The notes under the pieces: model-generated
Databases searched by the model: none
What the model saw: only the letters and a program-made list of their open reading frames with translations
What the model was told of the DNA's origin: nothing
Translations under genes and position numbers: made by a program
Part shown: piece after piece, positions 41,202 to 50,047 of the stretch
How the letters are laid out: each line of letters begins with the position of its first letter
Numbering within the stretch: position 1 is the stretch's first letter
Source: Rhizobium leguminosarum
GTDB taxonomy: Bacteria > Pseudomonadota > Alphaproteobacteria > Rhizobiales > Rhizobiaceae
Length of the DNA stretch: 64,000 bases
Reading direction: 5' to 3'
NCBI RefSeq assembly: GCF_001652265.1
Contig: NZ_LWBS01000294.1
Location: forward strand, 5,200 to 69,199

Positions 41202-42464
41202 CTACTGATTTTCCTGCGTGTCGTCGTAAACCTGCTTGATCTGTTCGACGAACTGCCCCGCAGTAAGACTGCCCTGGAAGAGACCGGTGTCTTTCTGGTT
41301 GAGCACGTCGTAGTAGCCGGGAACCGGCCAGTCAGGATAGAACCCGAGGCCGCTTTTGTCAGAGATCTGCTTGAAAACCGCTGCGGCGTTTTTACCGATG
41401 GGGTTGGTGATGACGGAAAGATCAGCGGCGATCGGCACGCCGCCGGCATTGCCGAGTTCAGCTTGGTATTTCGGCGACAAGGTCAGGCTGATCCACTCGG
41501 CGGCGAGATCGGGATTCTTGCTACCCTTGGGAACGACCCAGAGATTGCCTGTCGAGCCGACCGAATATTTCGGCGTCGGAATGACGAACTGACCCCACTT
41601 GAAGTCCTTGATGGTCGAGGCGAAGGTGCCGAGATTCCAAGTGCCCGAGACGTACATCGGCGCCTTGCCGGAGGTGAAGAGCAGAGCCGCGTCCGGGTCC
41701 TTCATGCCCGTGGAGTCCTTGTTGATGTAGCCCTTTTTGACCCAGTCGAGCAATGTTTGCGCCGCATAGAGGTAGGGCGCGCCGTCGAGGGGAGCCTTCA
41801 AGCCCTGATAATTCTGGACCCATGCGTCATCGGCCTTGGTATAGGCTAGAGAGGCTAGCAAGTGCTGGCCACTGGTGTCGATAGCCCCGAGCGTGAGAGG
41901 CGTGAGGCCCTTCTGCTTGAAGGCTTCCATGTCAGCGACCCACTCTTCGAGCGTCGTCGGCGGCTTGAGGCCTGCCTTTTCGAACATGTCAATATTGTAG
42001 AAGCACGAGACATATTCGCCGAAGACCGAAACGCCCCAAACAGGGCCGGAGCCATATATGCCCTTTTCGTCATAACGGCTAAGGACAAAATCGCCTTCGT
42101 TAAGGATCTTGTCCCAGCCTTCTTTCTTCACATAGTCATCCAGATTGGTGAGCAATCCCTGGCTTGCAACCAAGCCAGCGGTCGCATTGCCCTTGTTGTA
42201 CTCGAGCACGTCGGGGGCCTGATCGGAATTGAGGATCATGCCGCCTGAAGCCTGCAACTGCTGAAAGGTCTTCTGCTCGAAGCTGACGTTGATGTCTGGA
42301 TGTTTCGTCTTGAACTCCTCGAGCGCTTTCTTCCAGACAATGCCCTGAGCCGTGGTCGGCTCCTCGAACCACCAGATCTTGAAGGTCTTCTGTTCGGCAT
42401 GGCCGACCGATGTCATCAGCATCGCCGTGCCGAGTGCTAGCGCAAGTCTTGCAATTCTTTTCAT
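41202..42464 (-). CDS. Sugar ABC transporter substrate-binding protein (SBP family 1)
   Basis: Periplasmic binding protein (420 residues). Sec signal peptide MKRIARLALALGTAMLMTSVGHA. The mature protein has the MalE-like pattern: FKIWWFEEPTTAQGIVWKKALEEF, KHPDINVSFEQKTFQQLQ, APDVLEYNKGN, GVSVFGEYVSCFYNIDMFEKAGL with PPTTLEEWVADMEAFK, and GKAPMYVSGTWNLGTF. GGGAGGAAAGC is a near-ideal ribosome site. Placed after the isomerase gene; the hairpin behind it suggests it is made in excess of the permeases. Confidence 0.94.
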   Translation of the reverse strand: MKRIARLALALGTAMLMTSVGHAEQKTFKIWWFEEPTTAQGIVWKKALEEFKTKHPDINVSFEQKTFQQLQASGGMILNSDQAPDVLEYNKGNATAGLVASQGLLTNLDDYVKKEGWDKILNEGDFVLSRYDEKGIYGSGPVWGVSVFGEYVSCFYNIDMFEKAGLKPPTTLEEWVADMEAFKQKGLTPLTLGAIDTSGQHLLASLAYTKADDAWVQNYQGLKAPLDGAPYLYAAQTLLDWVKKGYINKDSTGMKDPDAALLFTSGKAPMYVSGTWNLGTFASTIKDFKWGQFVIPTPKYSVGSTGNLWVVPKGSKNPDLAAEWISLTLSPKYQAELGNAGGVPIAADLSVITNPIGKNAAAVFKQISDKSGLGFYPDWPVPGYYDVLNQKDTGLFQGSLTAGQFVEQIKQVYDDTQENQ

Positions 42465-42565
42465 GCTTTCCTCCCAAAAAAGCGGCTGCGCCGCGAAAAA
42501 ACCAAGTTAGTCAGGCATGACGCCGCCGGGCCTCCCAGCCCGGTGGCCCTAGCTTAGGCGGTCGA

Positions 42566-43465
42566 TCAGGGATCAACAACGAAATCTCCGCCCCGGCACT
42601 TCTTCAGATAGTTGAGCCCGTGAACCTGACCAGTCATTTCAAGCGCGTCGCGATAGACCGGGTCGTGCCAGCCTTCGATGTCGATCGAGCCCGACCAGCC
42701 GGCAAGGCGCAGTTCTGAAATGATGTCGGTCCAGTTGCTGTCGCCGAAGCCCGGCGTGCGCATGAATACGAATTTCTCCTTGCCGAAGATGCCGTGTTCC
42801 TTGATGACCTCCCAGCGGATGGTCGCGTCCTTGCCGTGGACGTGAAAGAATTTGTGCGCCCATTTGCGGATCTGCGGCAAAGGGTCGATCAGATAGACCA
42901 TCTGATGGCACGGCTCCCACTCCAGCCCGACATTATCGTCCGGCGTCTCGTTGAAGATCAGTTCCCAGGCATCGGGATTGTGGGCGATGTTCCAGTCGCC
43001 GCTTGCCCAGTTGCCATCCATAGCGCAATTCTCGAAGGCGATCTTGACGCCCTTGTCGGCCGCCCGCTTGGCAAGCTCGCTCCAGATCTGCTTGTAGCGA
43101 GGCAGGCTGTCGGTCAGCGGCTTGCCGCGGATGCGGCCGGTGAATCCAGCAACGCTGGTGGCGCCGAAGTGATGGGCATTGTCGATGCAGCGCTTCCAGC
43201 CCTCCAGCGTCTCGAGGTCGATTGCCGTCTCTTCCAGCGGGTTGCCGAACATGCCGAGCGTCGAGATGGTGATGTCGCGGTCGCCGATCGCATCGAGGCA
43301 GCGCTTGCCGAGCTCGGCAAGGTCCTGGCCCTTCGTCGTTTGCCAGAAGAAGGGCTCGAAGCTTTCGAAGCCCATATCGGCGATCTCGCCGATGCGGGTA
43401 GCGGCATCGCCATTGTTGCCGCTGACCATAGTGCCGATGCGAATGGATTTTGCAGGGTTGCTCAC
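42566..43465 (-). CDS. Sugar phosphate isomerase/epimerase (xylose-isomerase-like TIM barrel)
   Basis: Cytosolic TIM-barrel enzyme (299 residues). IRIGTMVSGNNGDAATRIGEIADMGFESFEPFFWQ begins strand 1; VKIAFENCAMDGNW has the metal-binding Glu; VGLEWEPCHQMV, FHVHGKDATI (His/Lys) and GSIDIEGWHDPVY (second Glu) complete the usual E/D-H-E site. These enzymes isomerise or epimerise keto-sugars or cyclitol intermediates and are often paired with Gfo/Idh/MocA dehydrogenases, as here. The start is GTG at 43465, with AGGA upstream; the first ATG would remove strand 1. Confidence 0.92.
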   Translation of the reverse strand: MSNPAKSIRIGTMVSGNNGDAATRIGEIADMGFESFEPFFWQTTKGQDLAELGKRCLDAIGDRDITISTLGMFGNPLEETAIDLETLEGWKRCIDNAHHFGATSVAGFTGRIRGKPLTDSLPRYKQIWSELAKRAADKGVKIAFENCAMDGNWASGDWNIAHNPDAWELIFNETPDDNVGLEWEPCHQMVYLIDPLPQIRKWAHKFFHVHGKDATIRWEVIKEHGIFGKEKFVFMRTPGFGDSNWTDIISELRLAGWSGSIDIEGWHDPVYRDALEMTGQVHGLNYLKKCRGGDFVVDP

Positions 43466-43476
43466 GTCACTTGATC

Positions 43477-44511
43477 CTATGCTGAAATTTCGACGCGCCT
43501 GCCCGTCTTGGCGCTTTCGATTGCGCCGAAGACCATGGCAAGGCTTCGGATATTGTCGGAATTGACCGTTTCTGGCCGTTTGCCGGTGCCGATCGCCGCG
43601 ATGAAGTCGGCGATGACGCTGGCGTGGCCATGGGTTTCCTCGTCGTGTTCCGGACCGGGAACGTTTACGGCAGCAGAGCCATGCAAAAGGCCGGGCTCTT
43701 CACCGGCTACAGTCGCCTTGAAACTCTCCTCGCCATCCCAGGTGAGCATTCCCTTCGAGCCGACGAGACGCCATTGGCTTTCCCAGCTGGTGCGCTCGCC
43801 CTCGGCGCACCAGGAGCCGCGGTAGGTGAAGACGATGTCGTCGGAAAATTCGAAGATGGCATTGGCCGAGGCGCCGTGCCGGTACCACGAACCCTTCGGA
43901 TTGCGCTCGACGCAATAGACGGCGAGCGGCTTCCTGTCGGCGACGTAGCGCGCCGCATCGAAGGTGTGGATCGCCATGTCCAGAAGCAGGACGTTGTCCA
44001 TCTCTTCGCGGAAACCGCCGAAATGCGGCGCCAGGAAGAAGTCGCAATGGATGCCGGTCAGTTCGCCGATCGCGCCGCTGTCGACGAAGCGGCGCAGGCG
44101 CCTGACGCCGAATATGAAGCGGCGGTTCTGGATGACGGCGTGGATGCGGCCGGTCTCGGCGGCAAGATCGATCAGCGCGGCGCCCTCGGCAAGCGAGGCG
44201 GCCATCGGCTTTTCGCTGAGCACATGGCAGCCGGCCTTGAGTGCGGTGGAAACGACATCGTATCGCGCGGCCGGAATGACGATGTCGAAGACCAGGTCGG
44301 CCTTCGTGGCCGCGATGACGTCGGACAGGTCCGAACCGATGACGGCGCCTTCAAGGCCGAACTCCACGGCAAGGTTTCCCGCCGTCTCCCGGTTCAGGTC
44401 GACAAGGCCGACGATGGTGATGGAGTCGGCCAGGAGGGGGTTGGAAGCGATGGCTCGCAACCAACCTTTGGACATAGCTCCGCACCCGCACAGAATGGCA
44501 CTGAATTTCAC
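43477..44511 (-). CDS. Gfo/Idh/MocA-family NAD(P)-dependent oxidoreductase
   Basis: Cytosolic dehydrogenase (344 residues). N-terminal Rossmann domain (AILCGCGAMSKGWLRA with the GxGxM variant; VGLVDLNRETAG), then the family signature AGCHVLSEKPMAASLAEG containing the catalytic Lys of EKP. The C-terminal domain has HTFDAARYVA with the catalytic His. Start chosen as GTG 44511 because GGAGG stands six bases before it and VKFSAILCG begins the first strand; the longer ATG frame would run through the operator. First gene of the six-gene sugar operon. Confidence 0.92.
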   Translation of the reverse strand: MKFSAILCGCGAMSKGWLRAIASNPLLADSITIVGLVDLNRETAGNLAVEFGLEGAVIGSDLSDVIAATKADLVFDIVIPAARYDVVSTALKAGCHVLSEKPMAASLAEGAALIDLAAETGRIHAVIQNRRFIFGVRRLRRFVDSGAIGELTGIHCDFFLAPHFGGFREEMDNVLLLDMAIHTFDAARYVADRKPLAVYCVERNPKGSWYRHGASANAIFEFSDDIVFTYRGSWCAEGERTSWESQWRLVGSKGMLTWDGEESFKATVAGEEPGLLHGSAAVNVPGPEHDEETHGHASVIADFIAAIGTGKRPETVNSDNIRSLAMVFGAIESAKTGRRVEISA

Positions 44512-44558
44512 GATTTCCTCCAGGGGAACGGTGTCAACTCTCCTCGTGACACGCACTC

Positions 44559-44572
44559 CGTAAACGTTTACG
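44559..44572. promoter_or_regulatory. LacI-type operator upstream of the Gfo/Idh/MocA operon
   Basis: Perfect 14-base palindrome CGTAAACGTTTACG, 47 bases before the GTG start at 44511 and between the operon and the divergent LacI gene. TAAACGTTTA with central CG is the classic LacI/GalR-family core. The adjacent regulator is the obvious candidate. Confidence 0.75.
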
Positions 44573-44659
44573 ACTGTATGCGGAAACATTTTGCGGTGTC
44601 AATAGACGGCAAATGGGAAATTACGGGCCCAGATCCGGACGGATCTGAATTATAGAAAT

Positions 44660-44709
44660 GGAGCATGATGTCGTCCGAAAACCGCGCACACTTTTCGGCA
44701 TCATGCTCC
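44660..44709. repeat. Dispersed palindromic intergenic repeat, complete copy
   Basis: Outer arms GGAGCATGATG (44660-44670) and CATCATGCTCC (44699-44709) pair perfectly. Inner arms CCGAAAA (44675-44681) and TTTTCGG (44692-44698) pair as well, with a four-base bulge TCGT and a loop CCGCGCACAC. Partial copies occur at 28637-28662 and 62510-62543. Its style matches the RIME-like palindromes scattered through Rhizobium genomes. Confidence 0.75.
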
Positions 44710-44726
44710 CGGGAAAATCGTCAGCG

Positions 44727-45770
44727 ATGAAGGGGATTCGCCAGCTTGCCGAACACTTGAATATCTCGATCGGCACGGTCTCCCGCGCGCTGAACGGCAA
44801 GCCCGATGTCAATGAGGAAACCCGCCGGCGGGTGCTGGCGGCGGCCGAGGAACTCGGCTACGTCGCCAACCAGTCTGGGCGGAGCCTGAGGCAGGGGGAG
44901 ACGAAGGTCATCGGGTTGATGATCGAATCCAGCAAGGAGACGGTCGAGAACGCCGACAACTTCTTCCTCGGCGTCACCAGCGGCCTGCAGAGCGTCTTTG
45001 CGCGCCACAAGCTCGACCTCCTCATGTTGCCCTGCCCGAGCGACGAGGACCCGCACGAATATCTGAAGCGGATGGTGGCGCGGCGCATCGTCGATGCGAT
45101 GATCATCTCGGACACGCAGCGCGTCGACCGGCGCATCGACTTTCTATCGCGGGCGAAGATCCCCTTCGTCGCGCTCGGCCGCAGCCTTTCGGCTAGCAAT
45201 TTCCCCTGGATCGATCTCGATTTCGAGGGCGTGGCCGACCATGCCGTCGAGCGGCTGATCACGCTGGGCCACCGCCGGATCGCGATCACCGCGCCATCGA
45301 GCGAGGCCAACCTCGGCTATCTCTTTATCGACAGCTATCGCCGCGCGCTCGAGCGGCACGATATTCCCTTCGACCCCACGCTCGTCATTCGCGTCAAGTC
45401 GAGTGAACAGGGCGGCTATCAGGCGGCCCATGAGCTGCTGCTGCTCGAAGAGCGGCCGACGGCGGTGATCCTGATCTACGAGCTGATGGCGATCGGCCTT
45501 TATCGCCGTCTGATGGAATCGGGTGTCATGCCCGGCCGCGACCTTGCGGTGATCGGCTTCCGTGACGCTCCGCGCGCACGGTTCCTGCAGCCCTCGCTCA
45601 GCTGTTTCCGTATGTCGCTCTACGATCTCGGTGTCGAGCTCGGCCGGATGCTTCTCGCCACCATGCCGGTCTATCGAGATTTCTATCCGGGAGGCGACAG
45701 CAACATCATCTGGCCCCTCGAACTGATGCCGGGCGAAAGCGACGCGTTTCGGGTTGGGGTCATGGCCTGA
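44727..45770 (+). CDS. LacI-family transcriptional regulator of the sugar operon
   Basis: Repressor (347 residues). HTH: MKGIRQLAEHLNISIGTVSR then ALNGKPDVNEETRRRVL; hinge ANQSGRSLRQGETKVIG; effector domain with DNFFLGVTSGLQSVF, GHRRIAITAPSSEAN and LAVIGFRDAPRARF. The start at 44727 is preferred because the 69 bases of open frame before it are encoded by the palindromic repeat at 44660-44709 and are not conserved protein. Divergent from the Gfo/Idh/MocA operon with the CGTAAACGTTTACG operator between them. Confidence 0.92.
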   Translation: MKGIRQLAEHLNISIGTVSRALNGKPDVNEETRRRVLAAAEELGYVANQSGRSLRQGETKVIGLMIESSKETVENADNFFLGVTSGLQSVFARHKLDLLMLPCPSDEDPHEYLKRMVARRIVDAMIISDTQRVDRRIDFLSRAKIPFVALGRSLSASNFPWIDLDFEGVADHAVERLITLGHRRIAITAPSSEANLGYLFIDSYRRALERHDIPFDPTLVIRVKSSEQGGYQAAHELLLLEERPTAVILIYELMAIGLYRRLMESGVMPGRDLAVIGFRDAPRARFLQPSLSCFRMSLYDLGVELGRMLLATMPVYRDFYPGGDSNIIWPLELMPGESDAFRVGVMA

Positions 45771-45810
45771 GCACTATCGGCTTGCTTCCTGAAAGCAGAA
45801 ACAAGCCCCC

Positions 45811-47145
45811 TCATTTACCCGATGCAAAGAACCGGTTCTCCGGCCGCGGCAATCCGAGATGTTCGCGCAGCGTCGTGCCCTGATATTCGCTGCGGAACAG
45901 ACCGCGGCGCTGCAGCTCGGGAACCAGCCGGTCGGTGACGTCGAGGAGACCCTGCGGCAGATAGGGGAAGACGACGTTGAAACCATCCGAGCCTTCCTCA
46001 TCAAGCCAGCGTTCCATCTCGTCGGCGATGCTTGCCGGCGTGCCGACGAAGGCAAGGCCGGCATAGCCGCCATAGCGCTGTGCGAGCTGGCGCACCGTCA
46101 GTTTCTCTTCGGCGGCAAGTTTCAGAACCTGGGCGCGGCCGGTCTTGCTGGCATTGGTGTCGGGAATGTCTGATGGTAGCGGCGCGTCGGGATCGAAGCC
46201 GGACGCGTCATGGCCGAGCGCGATCGAAAGCGAAGCGATGGCGCTGTCGTAATGCACCAGACTATCGAGCGTGGCGCGTTTGGCGCGGGCCTCGTCGATG
46301 CTGTCGCCGACGATGATGAAGGCGGCGGGCAGGATCTTCAGATGGTCGCGGTTGCGGCCGATGGCTCCCATGCGACCCTTGATATCGGCATAGAGCGCCC
46401 TGCCCGCGGCAAGATCGCGCGGCGAACAGAAGACCATCTCGGCGGTCTCGGCGGCAAGCTGGCGGCCGGGGTCCGACTGGCCGGCCTGGACGATGACAGG
46501 CCAGCCCTGCGGCGGCCGGGCGATATTGAGCGGTCCGCGCACGCTCAATTCCTCGCCCTTGTGGCCGAGCACATGCATCTTTTCCGGATCGAAGAACAGG
46601 CCGCTTTCCCGGTCGCGGATGAAGGCATCGTCGGCGAAACTATCCCAGAGGCCGGTTACCACATCGTAGAATTCCCGGGCGCGATGATAACGCTCGCCAT
46701 GCTCCACATGTTCGTCGAGGCCGAAATTGAGGGCGGCGTCGGGATTGGACGTCGTGACGATGTTCCAGCCGGCGCGGCCGCCGCTGATATGGTCGAGCGA
46801 GGCGAAACGACGAGCAATGTGATAGGGCTCGTCGAAAGTAGTGGAGGCGGTCGCAACGAGGCCGATGCGCTCCGTCACCGCCGCCAGCGCCGACAGTAGC
46901 GTGAAGGGCTCGAAGGAGGTGACGGTGTGGCTGCGGCGTAGCGCCTCGACCGGCATGTTGAGCACGGCAAGGTGATCGGCCATGAAGAAGGCGTCGAATT
47001 TCGCCCGCTCCAGCGCCTGCGCGAAGGACTTCAGATGGGCGAAATTGAAATTGGCGTCCGGATAAGAACCGGGATAGCGCCACGCGCCGGTATGCAGGCT
47101 GACGGGACGCATGAAGGCGCCGAGGCGCAACTGCCGTGGGGTCAT
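45811..47145 (-). CDS. LLM-class flavin-dependent monooxygenase (NtaA/SnaA/DszA family)
   Basis: FMNH2-dependent TIM-barrel monooxygenase (444 residues, normal for the NtaA/DszA group). Blocks: RLGAFMRPVSLHTGAWRYPG; FDAFFMADHLAVLN; RIGLVATASTTFDEPYHIARRFASLDHIS with GGRAGWNIVTTSNPDAALNFG; WPVIVQAGQSDPGRQLAAETAEMVF; AFVGTPASIADEMERWLDE. These enzymes oxygenate sulfones, aminopolycarboxylates and similar compounds using reduced FMN from a separate reductase. None is encoded nearby. The ATG at 47145 has GAGG six bases upstream. Divergent from the SfnB-like gene at 47467. Confidence 0.93.
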   Translation of the reverse strand: MTPRQLRLGAFMRPVSLHTGAWRYPGSYPDANFNFAHLKSFAQALERAKFDAFFMADHLAVLNMPVEALRRSHTVTSFEPFTLLSALAAVTERIGLVATASTTFDEPYHIARRFASLDHISGGRAGWNIVTTSNPDAALNFGLDEHVEHGERYHRAREFYDVVTGLWDSFADDAFIRDRESGLFFDPEKMHVLGHKGEELSVRGPLNIARPPQGWPVIVQAGQSDPGRQLAAETAEMVFCSPRDLAAGRALYADIKGRMGAIGRNRDHLKILPAAFIIVGDSIDEARAKRATLDSLVHYDSAIASLSIALGHDASGFDPDAPLPSDIPDTNASKTGRAQVLKLAAEEKLTVRQLAQRYGGYAGLAFVGTPASIADEMERWLDEEGSDGFNVVFPYLPQGLLDVTDRLVPELQRRGLFRSEYQGTTLREHLGLPRPENRFFASGK

Positions 47146-47466
47146 GATTTTCCTCATGGATCGGGCAAGGCGGCCGCCTGCCCCGCATTGGGCGTTCTGT
47201 CTGAAGCCGCTGCAGCGACGCATCGGATATTGGTTACGTAGGAACTCGACGAATTCAAATCGAGGCCGGCTCCGCTAATTTCCGGTAGCGATTTCGGCGC
47301 TTTTCCGGCCACGTTTTCGCAGAACCGCCCGACTGAGACACTAATCGCGGCAGCCAGAAGCCGATAAGCAAACACTTTTCATTTTCCAGCGCATCTATAG
47401 AATTTGTGCTCTTATGTCGGCGCTTAATTTCTTTCACCGATAGGCTCGTCAGAATTGGAGACATCG
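47146..47466. other. Divergent intergenic region of the flavoprotein genes
   Basis: 321 bases between the LLM monooxygenase (minus) and the SfnB-like gene (plus), with no credible gene. The part from 47370 to 47440 is AT-rich and includes TCTAT-AG-AATTTG (47394-47406), similar to TCTAT-GAC-AATTTG upstream of the peptide-type importer at 55346-55359. Probably contains two divergent promoters. Confidence 0.45.
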
Positions 47467-48684
47467 ATGAACACCGTGCTAAGGCAAGCAGATCAGATCC
47501 GGCCCGTGGCCGACCGTATCGGCAGCGATGATGAGGCGATCGCCACCGCCCGCAGACTGGCGGCACAATTTGCAGCACGCGCAGCCGAGCGCGATGCCGA
47601 CAGGATCCTGCCTTTTAGCGAACTCGATCTTCTCGCCCAGTCCGGCCTTCTGGCGATCACCGTGCCGGCGCAATATGGCGGGCTTGACGTCTCCAACGCC
47701 GTGCTTGCCGAGGTCACCGCGATCCTGTCTGAGGCGGACGGTTCGATCGGCCAGATCCCGCAGAACCATTTCTATATTCTCGAGGCGCTCAGAACCGACG
47801 GCGGCGAGGAGCAGCAGCGCTATTTCTTCGGCCGCGTGCTTGCCGGCGACCGTTTCGGTAATGCGCTGTCCGAGCGCGGCACTAAGACGGTCGGCCACTA
47901 CAACACGCGCATCACCCGCGACGGTCCGGGTTACCGGATCAACGGCCGCAAATTCTATTCGACCGGCGTCCTCTTCGCCGACTGGATCACCATCTTCGCG
48001 CTCGATCCTGAGGACCGGTTGACCATGGCGTTCGTGCCGAAGGGTACCGAAGGCGTCGAGATCGTCGACGACTGGGACGGTTTTGGCCAGCGCACCACCG
48101 GCAGCGGCACGACGATCCTCGACAATGTCTATGTCAGCGCCGATTCCGTGGTCTTCCATCACAAGGGTTTCGAGCGGCCGACGACGATCGGCTCCGTTGG
48201 CCAGATCATCCATGCCGGCGTCGATCTCGGTATCGCGCGGGCGGCCTTTGCCGAAACGCTGGAGTTCGTCAGGACGAAATCACGCCCCTGGATGGATAGC
48301 GGCCTTGAGCGTGCCTCAGACGATCCGCTGACGATCGTCAAGGTTGGCCAGATCGCCATCCGGCTGGAAGCCGCAACGGCTCTGGTGGAGCGCGCCGGGC
48401 ACAAGGTCGATGCCGCGCAGGTCGAGACGACGGAGGAAAAGGTGATCGCGGCCACGCTTGCAGTCGCTGCGGCGAAGGTGCTGACGACCGAAGTGGCGCT
48501 CGAGGCCTCGAACACACTTTTCGAGCTTGCCGGAACCTCGTCAGTACAAACAGGCCTCAACCTCGACCGCCACTGGCGCAATGCTCGCACCCATACGCTG
48601 CACGATCCCGTGCGTTGGAAATATCACGTCGTCGGCAACTACCATTTGAACGGCGTAACGCCGCCGAAGAACGGCGCGCTCTGA
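47467..48684 (+). CDS. SfnB/DszC-type acyl-CoA-dehydrogenase-like flavoprotein
   Basis: Flavin-dependent monooxygenase of the acyl-CoA dehydrogenase fold (405 residues). Domains: helical N-domain (FSELDLLAQSGLLAITVPAQYGG), beta middle (ALSERGTKTVGHYNTRITRDG with YRINGRKFYSTGVLFADW) and helical C-domain ending LDRHWRNARTHTLHDPVRWKYHVVG, the ending shared by SfnB, DszC and related enzymes. The catalytic Glu of true acyl-CoA dehydrogenases is not evident. DszC hydroxylates a thioether sulfur; SfnB is tied to dimethylsulfone use. AATTGGAGACATCG contains the ribosome site. Convergent with a paralogue at 48761. Confidence 0.9.
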   Translation: MNTVLRQADQIRPVADRIGSDDEAIATARRLAAQFAARAAERDADRILPFSELDLLAQSGLLAITVPAQYGGLDVSNAVLAEVTAILSEADGSIGQIPQNHFYILEALRTDGGEEQQRYFFGRVLAGDRFGNALSERGTKTVGHYNTRITRDGPGYRINGRKFYSTGVLFADWITIFALDPEDRLTMAFVPKGTEGVEIVDDWDGFGQRTTGSGTTILDNVYVSADSVVFHHKGFERPTTIGSVGQIIHAGVDLGIARAAFAETLEFVRTKSRPWMDSGLERASDDPLTIVKVGQIAIRLEAATALVERAGHKVDAAQVETTEEKVIAATLAVAAAKVLTTEVALEASNTLFELAGTSSVQTGLNLDRHWRNARTHTLHDPVRWKYHVVGNYHLNGVTPPKNGAL

Positions 48685-48703
48685 AATCTCACCTCTCCAA
48701 CCG

Positions 48704-48738
48704 AAAACCCCACCGCCGGTGCCGGCAGTGGGGTTTTT
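48704..48738. terminator. Bidirectional Rho-independent terminator
   Basis: AAAACCCCAC pairs with GTGGGGTTTT around a GC-rich loop (CGCCGGTGCCGGCA). A T-run follows on the plus strand and an A-run precedes it, so it can end both convergent flavoprotein genes (stops at 48684 and 48761). Confidence 0.85.
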
Positions 48739-48760
48739 GCTTGCGATGAAAGATGGCCGC

Positions 48761-49969
48761 TCAGCTATAGAGGCTGACTTCCGGTATCTTGTCGTTCAGC
48801 ACGAATTCACCGACTTCCTTCGCCTTGTAGAAGACGGGATCGTGCAGCGTATGGGTGCGGACATTGCGCCAGAACCGGTCGAAGCGGTATTTGTCGGCCG
48901 TCGAGCGCGCGCCCGTCAGTTCAAAGACGCGCGAGGTGATGTCGAGCGAGACGTGGGTGGCGTGGACCTTGGCGGCATAGGCTTCGGCCGCTGCCTCGCC
49001 GCGCTCACGCGCGGTGACGTCGCGGCCGCGGGCAAGGCCCGCCTGCACGGCTGATGCCGCGCTGTCGGCAAGGGCCGCAGAGGCCTTCACCGCGGCGGTG
49101 AATTCGCCAACGCGTTCGAGGATATAGGGATCATCCGCTGCCCGCTCGACACCGGAAGTGATCCACGGCCGGGTCGTGTTGCGGACGTAATCGACGGCCG
49201 CCTGCAGCGCGCCTTCCGCGGTGCCGAGATAAAAGTTGACGAAGACCAGCTGGATGAACGGCGTGTTGAAGGTCGACAGCACCGGCGGCGCCACGTCGGG
49301 TGCAGCCGGCGCGCCGACGAAATCCTCCTCGTAAACGGGGAAATCATGAAATTCGACGCTGCCGCTGTCCGATAGGCGCTGGCCGATATTGTCCCAGTCG
49401 TCATTGGCGACGTAACCTTGCCGATTGGTCGGCACGGCGAAGCCGGCGATCTTGTCGTCGAGCGTCGCATTGGCATTGATATAGTCGGAGACCCGCGCCG
49501 CCGTGGAAAAGGACTTGCGTCCGTTCAGCACATAGCCATTGCCGCGGCGGGTGAGCACCAGCCCGGGATCGCGCGGATTGACGGCGGCCCCCCAATAGAG
49601 GTTCTTTGCGACCGTATCGCTGCCCAGCGCATGGGCGCGTGCGGCATCAAGTGCCCAATAGATGTATTGGCTGTTGACATAGTGGTAGCCGAGCAGCTGG
49701 CCGATCGAGCTCTCGCCACGGGCGAGAATGCGCACCAGCTTCAGCCCGTCGACCCAATCGAGGCCACCTCCGCCGACTTGCGTGGGATGCAGCGCATTGA
49801 GCAGCCCGGCATTCTTCAATTTGACGATCTCAGCGAGCGGCGGACGGCCTTCGCGGTCGAGGTCTGCGGCGCGCCGCGACAGGTCGGCAGAGATCTCCTC
49901 GGCACGGGCAAAGAGGCCTTCGCGCGTCGGGTTGCGGCTGGCCGCGAAGATGACATTGGATTGGCTCAT
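48761..49969 (-). CDS. SfnB/DszC-type acyl-CoA-dehydrogenase-like flavoprotein (paralogue)
   Basis: 402 residues, same fold and ending (FDRFWRNVRTHTLHDPVFYKAKEVG) as the gene at 47467, but clearly diverged: GGGGLDWVDGLKLVRILARGESSIGQLLGYHYVN, RGNGYVLNGRKSFSTAARVSDYIN, SGSVEFHDFPVYEEDFVG. Likely an FMNH2-dependent oxygenase acting on a different or sequential substrate. GGAG precedes the ATG. It follows the binding-protein gene at 50048 by 78 bases on the same strand and may be co-transcribed with it. Confidence 0.9.
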   Translation of the reverse strand: MSQSNVIFAASRNPTREGLFARAEEISADLSRRAADLDREGRPPLAEIVKLKNAGLLNALHPTQVGGGGLDWVDGLKLVRILARGESSIGQLLGYHYVNSQYIYWALDAARAHALGSDTVAKNLYWGAAVNPRDPGLVLTRRGNGYVLNGRKSFSTAARVSDYINANATLDDKIAGFAVPTNRQGYVANDDWDNIGQRLSDSGSVEFHDFPVYEEDFVGAPAAPDVAPPVLSTFNTPFIQLVFVNFYLGTAEGALQAAVDYVRNTTRPWITSGVERAADDPYILERVGEFTAAVKASAALADSAASAVQAGLARGRDVTARERGEAAAEAYAAKVHATHVSLDITSRVFELTGARSTADKYRFDRFWRNVRTHTLHDPVFYKAKEVGEFVLNDKIPEVSLYS

Positions 49970-50047
49970 GGGCGGAACTCCAATTCTCCAAAAAGATGAT
50001 CCGGCGGGAGCCGCACGCTTCCGCCGGAAGGATCGAAGTGCGAGGTC

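Noticed and set aside
44658..44726. N-terminal extension of the LacI regulator
   Set aside because: These codons are encoded by the dispersed palindromic repeat, and the HTH begins at the internal ATG 44727.
45779..45807. Hairpin GGCTTG...CAAGCC between the LacI and LLM genes as a terminator
   Set aside because: The stem is only six pairs with a long loop and no T-run, and a competing small stem overlaps it; too weak to call.
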